Below, piece after piece: positions 1-9,828 of a stretch of 64,000 bases of DNA. The DNA is taken from positions 439,001 to 503,000 of the forward strand of contig NBAY01000012.1 of NCBI GenBank assembly GCA_002794775.1, in the 5' to 3' direction. Numbering within the stretch: the first letter of the stretch is position 1; the number at the start of each line of letters is the position of its first letter. Position numbers and translations under genes: made by a program. Origin of the DNA: Porodaedalea pini. Lineage: Eukaryota; Basidiomycota; Agaricomycetes; Hymenochaetales; Hymenochaetaceae. The notes under the pieces were generated by a model. The model searched no databases. It worked only from the letters and a program-made list of their open reading frames with translations, and was not told where the DNA came from.

Positions 1-2
1 GT

Positions 3-909
3 GGGTTCGTGCATACCGACTTGACCACTCCCCCGCCGACGTTCACGAACCCTATTTGGGCTGGGGTAAGCCGTTATTCCTCCCCAATAATGTTATTCAA
101 CTAAATCGTTGTTTTCGATTCAGACCACGAGCGATGTTGACCATGCTGGAGCGAATGTTTCAAACATTGTCCGCCTTAGCGGGATTTCCGGCTCGAGCTC
201 GGTCTCTATCGCTACTTCAACTGACGGCGGAGCGACATGGTCGCCGTACGCCGGAGCGCCCTCCACATCTGAGAATATATACGGCGGGAAGATAGCGATG
301 TCGGCGAACGGCGACACACTTCTCTGGACACAAGCCACCGGGTTCTCAGGCGTCATGGTCTCGAGGAACGGTGCAGCATTCACCGCTTCCACAGGCCTGC
401 CCAGCGGGTCAACCATCCAGGTCACCTCCGACAAACTGAACAACACCGTGTTCTACGCCGCTACTGGGGCGAACTTCTTCGTCTCCATTGACGGCGGTGA
501 GAGTTTCAAGCAGATCAACACGCTGGGCAGTGCGACGAGTACGTCGCAAATTGCTGCCAGTCCGTTCACGGCGGGAGAGTTGTTCGTCTCTACGGACCAC
601 GGCATCTGGCATTCCACAGACTTCGGTTCTCAATTTACTGGCCTTGAAGGCGCGACGGCTGCATGGAGCATCTCAGTTGGGAAAGCCAAGGAGACCGACG
701 GGCCAGTGGCGCTGTACGCTGCGGCAACTATTGGCGGCGAGAACTCGCTGTTCAGGACAGACGACCTTGGCGCGAGCTGGGCAAAACTCCCGACTGTGGA
801 AGAGGCGCTGTCATCTGCGTCAAACATGGTGCTTGCTGCGGACCCGAATGTATATTCGCAAGTATTTGTGGGGACAAACGGAAGAGGAATCTTCGTTGGG
901 CATGCATGA
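3..909 (+). CDS. Xyloglucan-active endoglucanase, GH74 family (3' part of gene)
   Basis: C-terminal part of a glycoside hydrolase family 74 enzyme, a secreted beta-propeller xyloglucanase that cuts the glucan backbone of plant-wall xyloglucan. Exons 3-65 and 124-909, with a 58-nt GT-AG intron at 66-123; the gene begins upstream of the window. Seen directly: the first exon reads FVHTDLTTPPPTFTNPIW and continues after the intron with TTSDVDHAGANVSN. The rest carries repeated propeller-type motifs (SxDGGxTW, SIDGGESF, HSTDFGSQF, RTDDLGASW) and ends in NGRGIFVGHA, the usual end of the GH74 domain. The stop follows at once, so there is no C-terminal linker or CBM1 carbohydrate-binding module. The catalytic Asp residues known for the family cannot be assigned from this fragment. 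The family is recognised from memory; xyloglucan specificity is inferred. Confidence 0.88.
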
Positions 910-2330
910 TACGGAAATGAGGACCTAGTATTCACACCTCAGTGTGCTTAACTTTGGCCCGTTATAACATCTCATACACTCGCAGGTGTCTGAATCTACC
1001 TAAAGAGAGACCGCCTCGCCTCTTGCGGAGAAATAAATTTCAGAGTCCGACAATTACTCTGGACTCACAACCAGGTGCTTCCTTCGACCCCACACTACAC
1101 ATTGTCTTTCACCCTGGATCTCTCAATTGCCAATGCTATTATTTCACCTGCACTGCAAAGGACGCTTTCATCTGATTGATCCTGCTCGCATCGTCTGTTA
1201 CTCCAAGTCTGACGCGGTGCGCATGCGAAGATTCTGACCCAAAGAGAACGGAAAGGGCGAGTAAACGGCAAAATGCGCGAGAATCAAGAGGCTCGTTCGT
1301 CATTATTTCATATTTCGGCCTTCGTGCTTTGAGGAAAACTACGTGGGACACCGGACTCTTGCTCCCGCGAGGCAGTCTAATCAGCTCGGACGCGAACAGC
1401 CGCGAGTGAAGATCGTCCTTCAATGCATTTGGGGTAAATTTTCTATTAGCTCCTTGTTTATGCCCTATCTCATTCTAAGCGCATATTTGACAGATCGTGA
1501 AAATTTGTGCCAGGTTATCCTACGAGAGCAGTGCAATCTATCAGCTGTATCTTATTTATACACTGAGCCAGGGGGATGAGTGAGAACTTACAGTTGGATA
1601 TCTCTGCAATACGACATACACCACGATCTGCGTCTCCTTGAACCTCGAACTTCAGGATGTCTTCACACTCTGGAACGCGCTGGCTGTGAAGATCTTTACA
1701 TTGGACTGTGTGCATTGGCGCTCCCGCAGAGAATCTTATGTAGTTTCGAGTGCAACGTGCCAGTACATTCCACCAGATCCTGAAAGGCCCGGGTTTGGTA
1801 CGTTGAACGACCTTTCGATGAGCTGTCGACCCTTTGACTCTGACGACTACCCAGGCTCGTCACTTAATGATGGTACACAGCAGGCACCCTTAGAATCGTC
1901 GGTCTCGAAATGTACAGGACGCTCCACCTTGTTCAAAGGAAATTATTGCAGAGTACCTGGATTACGCACGATTCGTTGATGCCCAGAGATGATTGATGCT
2001 CACGAGCTTGATTTCTCTCGCCTCAAGGGACAGTACGTTGTTTTCCTTCCGAATGACTCTCCCGACGACCGCGGCGACGCGTCTCGACGCTGTCACTGTG
2101 ATATCATGGCTTTTTTTGTTTGTATGACGCGTTTTTTTCCCTTTCCTCTGGAAAGACTGAGGTGATCAAGTTCCTTTGCAAGCATTGGAAGGGTATAAAA
2201 GCGATTCCTCGAGGGCCTTTGGGACCCAACAGCTAGCGAACACCGCACTGTCTCTTGTCTAGCGACCTACTCCCGCCTCTCAGACAGCAAAATCTTTTCT
2301 TCGACTCTGCCACACCACCGGAAGTTCACC
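910..2330. other. Intergenic, no convincing gene
   Basis: About 1.4 kb between the GH74 stop and the next secreted-protein gene. Reading frames are short and do not join through plausible introns into a recognisable protein. The longest, 1638-1979 on the plus strand (113 codons), resembles nothing I know. The last 150 bases are the promoter of the following gene. Confidence 0.6.
2194..2200 (+). promoter_or_regulatory. TATA box of small secreted protein gene
   Basis: TATAAAA lies 131-137 bases before the ATG at 2331 and is followed by a pyrimidine-rich stretch, as expected for a strongly expressed fungal secreted-protein gene. Confidence 0.6.
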
Positions 2331-3153
2331 ATGCAGCTCTTTCGCGTCGTCTCTTTCCTCGCCTTCTTCTTGACGCTCCATGCGTTCACGCTTGCCAGCC
2401 CCGCCCCGATCGGGTTTGAGGTTGAGAAGCGTACCGGAAGCAGCAGCGGCGACAATACGGCGGCCATCGAGGGAGTGTTGTCAACGCTCAGGTCGGTGAC
2501 CGAAGAGGTCTTGCCGGAGATTAGTGAGCCCCCCCCCCCCCCTCCTTCCATTCCTTACCTCCCTCCTTTAATCCTCTTACCACCTCAATACTTGTGCATG
2601 TAACTGACTGTTTCTCGCATGTATCTCCAGAGAGCGTCATCGGGCACAATAACGCGACGTTCGGCGTCGTCGAGCCACTCGTCCAGGACCTCGTGTACGC
2701 GATCGACAACGCGCATGCCTCGCTCCTCGCCTTTGGCACCGTCTCCCTCGGCAACAGCGTCAACGCGACAGAGCTTACCAGCGACGTTGTGGAGATCGTC
2801 AATGTTCGTGTGCTTCACATCGCAGTGCTGTTGAACATATCCCTAATTGTCTGTGTTTTCTCCTGGTAGAACATCGTCAGTGCGGTCGAGTCGATCGACT
2901 CCTCTCTTCCAGGTCTTCTCTCAAGCTTGTTCTCCTCCATCGATGTCGAGATGTACGACTTTCTCTCTGAACTCGAGGGCCTCGTTCCTACCATCCTGAG
3001 TCTCGTCGGCCCGCTGTGCGTCTTTCCATCCTTTTTTTATTTCCCCCGCCTGAAACTCATCGCGTCTACAGTCTGGACAGCCTGGACGGTATCAACTCTG
3101 GAACGCTTTCAGGCCTCTCCCTCTTCCTCGTGGCCGGTCTTTTTGCTTCTTGA
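2331..3153 (+). CDS. Small secreted, possibly GPI-anchored protein, unknown function
   Basis: A 197-residue protein from exons 2331-2523, 2631-2803, 2870-3015 and 3072-3153; phases agree at all three junctions. Residues 1-23 are a strong signal peptide (MQLFRVVSFLAFFLTLHAF). A Kex2-type Lys-Arg site follows at about residues 34-35 (EVEKR), then a Ser/Gly spacer. The mature part is acidic and helical with repeated Leu/Ile/Val, including NNAT and NAT N-glycosylation sites. The extreme C-terminus (SGLSLFLVAGLFAS) is hydrophobic, consistent with GPI attachment. Intron 1 starts GTGAG followed at once by about 15 C residues. Its overall shape recalls HsbA-like surface-binding proteins, but I cannot assign the family and propose no function. 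Confidence 0.75.
2529..2543 (+). repeat. Poly-C tract inside intron 1
   Basis: An uninterrupted run of about 15 C residues directly after the GTGAG 5' splice site of intron 1 in the small secreted protein gene. Exact length may be affected by sequencing of homopolymers. Confidence 0.8.
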
Positions 3154-3498
3154 ATTGTCCGTCCGACACATCGTATGAACTGTGCGTGGTGCTACTGGGT
3201 CCATTCCGCTCGACTCATTGATCAAACTCGACATCCAAAGGATTGAACGCTTTACATATACGATACCGTCATATACGATACTATCCTTTGCTATCGTGTC
3301 TCGTTCTTCTTTCTTTCCCCTCCTTCGGGCTAGAAATTAACTCACATTTGTTTATCTCTTGGCTTCATAGTTAGTAGCTTCAAGATTATTCTTCTTGTCT
3401 ATTGATTTTGAATACATATATACAAGATCTACTCATACAATACTTCAAGACCACACACTGCATGTCCCACATTATCACAACAGAAACGCACTAATAGC
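3154..3498. other. Convergent 3' intergenic region
   Basis: AT-rich space between the stop of the secreted protein gene (plus) and the stop of the HECT ligase gene (minus). It probably holds both 3' UTRs. No ORF or RNA gene is visible. Confidence 0.6.
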
Positions 3499-6400
3499 CT
3501 AAGATAAATCGAACCCTGCGCCGGAAGTGATAGCCTGCAGAAGCTTGGCCTTCATCACTCGTTCGTCTGTGTACGCGGGCAGCTACAAGCGTTGCATGGT
3601 CAGCCAACAAACGCCAGTAACCAATTGTCATATAGGAGTGATTGCGTTACCTTGAGCAGATTTACGCACGTGCTCGCTGTGGGCAGCCGAGTCTGATCCT
3701 CGCTAGAGCGCCGGATAGAGAAGTTAGGTTGAAGCTCTTTGAAGCCTCTACAATTATCAATGAGAGGAAATAAGTCAGAACTTCGACAAACTAAAGAACG
3801 CTTTGAAGGATAAAACGTACAAGAGCGGCGGCCGACTGCAGCTCGTTACAAAGCGAAGCAACATTCTGCGCTGTTCATGGTCGAACGAGTTAACGACCTA
3901 ATGATCCGAAGTAGCAGATTCAATATTCAGTTATCATGAAGAAAGAGAAAGAGACTAACCCTCCAGAATGCCTCAATGATCGGGTCATCGTCTTTAAACC
4001 CGCCGTAGTTTGTGTTGTCACGCAAGTCTCCTAGGTCGATCGGTGCATTGACACCCCCAATCAGAATCTGTAGCTCCTGTTGATTGAACATTCTGTCAAA
4101 ATAATTCGATGAGACAAAACTTGAGAATCTGACAAAACATGGTTCACGTACCGAATCCACTTCGGGTCAATCATTTCCGAAAGTCCCTCAAAGAAAGCCT
4201 CGCTCTGCTGTCGGATCTTTTTCGAGAGGTGGTAGTGGCACATGAGGTATATGTACTGCAGACGGTTCTCCTTCGTCACAGGTGTGTTACTCCCATTCCT
4301 GATCAGGTTGATCGTCTTTGCCGCACCAAATTCTGTTTGCCGGCTGTCGTGAGTCCGTCAAAACAAGACACGATCAAAGTGCAATACTCACCTTCCTCAG
4401 AGACTGCGAAGGACAAAGACAGATTCTCCGGATTACCGTCGTAGTTCTTCAAAAAGAGAAGCCCGTTGTAGAGCTCAGGATCGAGCGAAGCGAGGTCGTC
4501 TAGGAAGCTTTGTTTTCCCAACCACTGCATTCTGTGTTAGCACCCATGTTTTCATTTACCTTGTACTCAGGCATCGGACTTACCTTCGCAAGGAAGAAAC
4601 CGGCGAAGGCCACGTCGACGAGAATGCCTTCATACAACGCCTTGCCCAATATTCGCCCAATAAACCGGTACCACTCCAAGCTATGCGCTGTGATCGCAAA
4701 TAGAGTCGGGAAGGGCTGTCACTCGATTTATAATCCACTTACGTTCTTTTGCGTACGAGTGCGGATTTGGATACAGCTCGTTTTGCTTTGTCGCCAGCCA
4801 GAGTCCGCGATCGGTGTCGAAAACCTCCTTACAAAGTGATGTGAAGAATTCTTTGAAGACGCCTCCACCGTCTATGCCCGCTCTGTTAAACAAATCACTG
4901 ATTAGCAGATGTCCGAGAACGCACACCGAGGTCCACTCACTCTTGGTTTCCAAACTGATCAACGAAAACGATCTCGATAAGACCCTTCAAGTTCGTATTG
5001 CCAAGTTTGTCAAACCCATCCGAAGCGACTTGCCCGCGGCGCACGACGACGCGCGCGCGCGAGCCCAGCGTTGCACGCTCGTACCGCGATGTGCTGCCCG
5101 CGAAAGCAATCATGTCATTCCCGACGAACTCGCGGAAGATTTCCACGCGCGTTTCAAACGGTATTGCAAAAGGGATATTGTTTAATACACCAAGACGCGG
5201 TGAGAGGTGAGCGAGTAACCGCTTGTTAGCTGCGCGCCAACCCCGCTGAGTGAATGCGCTGCCGGAGGATGAGAGAGATTGGTCTTCGCTACTGTTGAAA
5301 GCAAGTTAATAAGCAAAGCGGAAGTGGGAAACTTAGGGGCTTACACCGCCGCTTCGACGAAGGAGTTCATGTCTATCTGTGATGAGCACAGCCAGTGATT
5401 AGGAGGTGTGAAAGGCCTTCGTGAGCTAAGGCAAATAAATCAGGATCTCGCTCTTTGAAGACGGATGAAAAAGCTTACTCTCGAGCATGTATAGCCTGCA
5501 AGAGCTTGGTCATTTTATCCCTGACGTCCTCCCAAGAAACAGGTGTCCCAGGTGCACTCCCTTCAGACACCATTGACTCATTCCAGTACAATGTGAAGGC
5601 GATATTCATCAGCTGGCGAGAAAATGACACAACCTCGTCGACTGTCAATGGATTGCGATGCACCGACGTGGACGACGCGGAACCAGCAGACGCTCGTGAC
5701 GCAAAAAACTCGTCATCACCCATCGTGAGCAGTGCCTGGGTGTAGAGATCCGTCAAGAAGAGTAGCGGCAGCCATGCATCCGCGTGGGCAGGTTCCAAAA
5801 GAGCGCGTACACTATCGTCGCCATCACGGCCCAGAGATGAGCTGCGCACATAGCCACGATACAACTCGCGAACAAGTCCACCACCCGCACCAGCGAGCAC
5901 GCTTGAGAGGGTCTCTGCACGGGAAGTAGGCCATACAGCATACAGAGCCATAAAGAACGCGTACACCGTTAGCCGCGTAGAGACGTGCGACGCGCTCGCG
6001 GAAATGAGTGCATCAACATGTTTAGTGGACGCTAGTGTACGTAACCGCGAGCGTGTCTTCGCGTCGACCCCAATTTCTGGCATTTGCGTTTGTTGGGACG
6101 CTGACGAAGGGCCAGCTATGGACTGCAATTCGTCATCGGAGTCTTCGCCGCGTGACCAAGAGTTCTGTGCTGTATCCGAAGAAGGCGCTTCAAACGCGGA
6201 CGCTGGTAAGCCTGAGAGGAGGGAAGTGAGGAGCTTCAGGTATGTGTCTAACGGCTGTGCAGTTTTGAAAACCTTGTATCGGGGTGGCATGAGCGCCGCA
6301 AGGTTTGCAAGCAGGTAGACCCTGTCCTGGGGATGCAGTGCAGCGAGTTTCTCAATATTCGGATGAAGACGGTTTATTTCGTGCAGTGGAAGGTGCGCAG

Positions 6401-7294
6401 AGAAGTGCGAAAGTGCTTGGAGTGGGAGTCTGTTCGGAAGAAGTGGGATGGTGAGTATATATTGCGCCGTTTCCGTATAGCAGGTCAAATATAGCTCGGA
6501 ATCACTGGGAAAGAAATCAAATGGTATGGTGAACAGGGGAACGAGGAGAGGCAGTGCAAGCGATGTTTTCTTTGCTTCTAAATCCTATGAATGGTCTATT
6601 AGGTTTGTCCAGCAACGCGTAAAAAGACCTTACGATTCTCTCGACAGCCCCCTTCAATGCGGGATAGTAGCCATGTTTTAGTAAATAAAGCATAATATTT
6701 TGAGATTGCGCGACGATCGGATCCAGAAGACCGTTGACTACTTTGATGTGAGTAGAAGCGTACTGAGAGCTGAAAGACAGATATTGTAGACGAAATGCAA
6801 ATCCGCGATATGAAAGGCTCACTTTGGATCGCGTGAGACGGAGCGTAGTAGCTGAGTAGCTAGCTGACAGACAAGGACGAGCCAGCTTTCTTGCTGAGGT
6901 CCAACAGCAAGGTCAGCTGGAGGATGGGTCAATTAATCATGCATAATTAGATGCCGTATTACTCGCCTTGCCCCATACGCATGACACATTCTGACCAGAC
7001 GCCCAACCTGCCCTCGTCGTCTTTGAGCAACACGAGGCACCTCATTGCCTCAATTCCCGACGGATTCACGTCAAAGCGACCGCCAAGCTCTTCTCTGACT
7101 TTCTTCCTGGCTACATAACCTCGCCAAAGAGCCTGGAGTGTGGTGGCCGCCTCCTCGCGGCGACGCTGCAATAAGCGCTCATTGCGAATGGCCTTGGCAT
7201 TTTGTAGGACTTCGTCATGCGTAGCGACGACGGACGCGCCGCCAAGATTGATGCGCCGCTTTCGTCTGTCGTCACCTTCAAAGATCGGGAACAT
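3499..7294 (-). CDS. HUL5: HECT E3 ubiquitin ligase, UBE3C/Hul5 type
   Basis: A 1010-residue ligase in 14 exons, in transcription order: 7294-6979, 6916-6823, 6769-6634, 6584-5479, 5425-5345, 5291-4941, 4882-4743, 4687-4584, 4524-4392, 4332-4152, 4092-3960, 3897-3821, 3747-3651, 3582-3499. The N-terminus MFPIFEGDDRRKRRINLGG and an IQ motif near residues 50-70 (TLQALWRGYVARKK) mark the UBE3C/Hul5 subfamily, which extends ubiquitin chains at the proteasome. A full HECT domain fills roughly residues 650-1010, with YRFIGRILGKALYEG, SFDHEQRRMLLRFVTS and the active-site loop LPTASTCVNLL; the catalytic Cys is residue 978. The end GAGFDLS is typical. Length fits the family (human 1083, yeast 910). 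The junction between exons 1 and 2 is the least certain. The first ATG is chosen because it begins the conserved MFPIFEGD. It shares a 510-bp divergent promoter with the AA9 gene. Confidence 0.93.
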
Positions 7295-7804
7295 GCTGGT
7301 CGATGACGAAGACACAGCCCGTGCCGTGCGCCGCGACCACTTGCAGAGATTGTACGCAAGCTCTGCGGCTGTGCGCCGATCTATTACCTACGCAAAACAT
7401 ATGGCATAATGGAAGATGTTTGCTTATGTCAGACTTGACTTCTAAGCAGATCCTCATTTCTCCTCCAGACAACAGACGATTTTCTTCTGCAAGCAGTTAT
7501 AAGGAAGCTGGTCAAAACTAAGCAGCCATTATAACTAATATAAGGGAGATTGCAGCGGCGGCCGAAAAATGATGCCTTATGTGTGTGGCTGTATGCGTAT
7601 CATGCGTATATAAACTCTCGCTTATTTGACTCCGCACCTCATTCTTCTTCATCTCTTCCTCCCATCTCGCTGTCCCTCGCTGACTCCCACTTTCTCTTCA
7701 TCGCTGACGCTCTTTGCTCTCGACGCTCCTAGGCAGCTCCTTTGCACGATTATTCTCTTCGTCGGCCTAAATTCCTTCATTTTTTCAGCTTAAGACAGTG
7801 AACG
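7295..7804. promoter_or_regulatory. Divergent promoter region, HECT ligase and AA9 LPMO
   Basis: 510 bp between two start codons pointing away from each other. It holds the TATA box of the LPMO gene at 7607-7613 and CT-rich stretches just before its ATG. No ORF here is convincing. Confidence 0.55.
7607..7613 (+). promoter_or_regulatory. TATA box of AA9 LPMO gene
   Basis: TATATAA about 195 bases before the ATG at 7805, followed by a long CT-rich leader. Confidence 0.5.
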
Positions 7805-9143
7805 ATGCATTTCTCTACCCCCTTTTCTGCAGCGCTCGTGCTGCTCTCATTTGGCCTGCGAGCCCGCGCGCATGGGTTTCCTGTTTCTGTGAACGTCGAC
7901 GGAAAAGAATACGCGGGCGCGAATGGCCAAAGCGCGTCGAATGACTCTCCATTCCGCAAGGTGCGCCTTTTTCGCTTCTGCATATTGATTCGCCTTTGAC
8001 AAATGCATTCCCCGTTTATAGGTCAGCACGGGCGATCCGGTAACAGACCCAACCTCGGACAACATCATTTGCGGTCAGAACGCCCAGAAGGCATCGAGCT
8101 TGGCGACCGCGAAACCCGGGAGCGTGCTCAAGTTCACTTGGGCGGCTGAGGCGGGCGGAAACTGGTTCCATAATGACGGTGAGTGATTCGTGCGTGCCTC
8201 CTGCATCGCTCGTATGTATCAACTCATCTCAACTCGTACTGATAAATATGCTCCCCAGGCCCGATCATGACTTACATGGCCGCTTGCTCCGGCGACTGCT
8301 CCTCTTTCTCTCCGGACTCCTCGACCAAATGGTTCAAGATCGATGAGCAAGGCGAGTCCACTGAGGGCGACTCAAGCACCTGGGCACAGGCGGATCTCCT
8401 CAGCGGGGCGCCCGCGACCGTCAAGATCCCTGATGGCCTCGCTGCGGACAACTATCTCGTGCGGCACGAGATCATTGCCTTGCAGAACTCACAGACGCAG
8501 GGCGGTGCGGAGTTTTACCCGAGCTGCTTGCAAGTTACGGTCGGCGGCAATGACTCAGGCGAGCCTAATACAACGTGCGTGTCCTTCGCCTCTTTTTGAG
8601 ATTGCTGGAGCTCATAGCAACTCAGTGTCAACTTCCCGGGCGCATACAAAGCGACGGACCCCGGCATCTTGGGCAACGTAAGTTTTTTTTTATCCGCGAA
8701 GTATATCGTCTCAACTGCGTCTGCAGTTCTACAACCCTGGCACCAAGTATGTATTCCCTGGAGGTAATGTCGCGACCATCGGCGGCTCGTCGTCATCTTC
8801 AGGCAGCTCGGGCCCAGGTCCGTCCTCCGCCGCCTCCTCGACGAAGACCGCCTCGTCGAAGAGTTCTGGCTCGTCCACTGTTTCCTCGTCTGTAGCGGCC
8901 ACTTCGACGATTGCTGTCGCCAACTCGACGTCCTCGCCCTCCGCTTCCTCCACGGCAACGGGCACTGCAGCAGCGACAAGCGCAACGCCAACGGGCAGGT
9001 GCAGCTCCAACGCGTCCAAGAAGCGCCGTCTCCGTCGTCGTGCTGCTGTGGCCTCGGACAACGGCACGACGCCTGACGTTCCGACGCGTCATTCTCTGAA
9101 GATGCACCACAAGCGCCGTGCCGCACATGCTTTGTCGCTCTGA
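7805..9143 (+). CDS. Lytic polysaccharide monooxygenase, AA9 family
   Basis: A 365-residue secreted copper enzyme that oxidatively cleaves cellulose or related glucans. Exons 7805-7960, 8022-8178, 8259-8574, 8626-8677, 8727-9143; all phases agree. The signal peptide ends at Ala22, so mature residue 1 is His23 (HGFPVSV), the N-terminal histidine of the copper brace. The second brace His is H102 (WFHNDGPIMTY) and the axial Tyr is Y191 (EFYPSCLQ). DNIICG, YLVRHEIIALQ and FPGAYKATDPGIL are further AA9 signatures. The catalytic domain ends near residue 245 and is followed by about 80 residues rich in Ser/Thr. There is no CBM1. The last 45 residues are unusually basic (KKRRLRRRA, HHKRRA), which is odd for an LPMO tail. 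Substrate and regioselectivity cannot be read from sequence. Linked to the GH74 gene only by proximity and lifestyle. Confidence 0.93.
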
Positions 9144-9828
9144 TCGCTTCCCTCTTCCTTTCCTACGTCCCTCCGTTCCTGTCTTTTTATCCCATTTTTA
9201 TTGATCTTATCGCTCTCACCCTGCTCCTGTGGCCGTGGTCGGAAGACCGGCTCTCCCTGAAGGCACCACGAATTCACGACTTGATGTCGTACGAGGCCAC
9301 GAGCTGAACGACTTGACGTCGCCCCGTTCCATGTTGTATTCACAGTTGTATTTGTCTAAGGATGCACGCTTAGGTCGCTGTATACCATCTGTAACTATAC
9401 CTTCATTTATACTTACCCCGCGACGCAATTGTATTGCGAATGAAATGAAATATTATAATCGTACTTTCGAGAGGCTTGATCATGTGAAGGATCGGGATCG
9501 GCGTAGAAAGGATCGACGATAGCAAAAGTTGCATCCAAATTTTCATCCTAGACTCTGTATACATTCAGCATTCAACTCCTCAAGTAAGTACGCACCTTCC
9601 CAACAGCCTTCTTGCTAAAGTGACGGAACGCAATCCATTTCAATTTGTGAAAGCCAACTCTACGACTAAATCTCGGTTTCCGGTATCAATATTGAAATAT
9701 ACTTGGCCGTGCACGAGTCACATCTCCGAGTCATCTGCATCATAGAGGGCGGGACGCTCCTGCTGCCCCAAGCTCTCTAGGCAGATCGACATCTCGAACA
9801 GAGCAATATCAGGACTTAGGACTGAGCT
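9144..9828. other. Intergenic, no gene seen
   Basis: 3' UTR of the LPMO gene and promoter of the DAHP synthase gene. Only short unsupported frames. Confidence 0.6.

Noticed and set aside
8515..9128. Long minus-strand Arg-rich frames opposite the LPMO linker
   Set aside because: They arise from the Ser/Thr-rich codons of the LPMO tail read in reverse and have no protein-like pattern.
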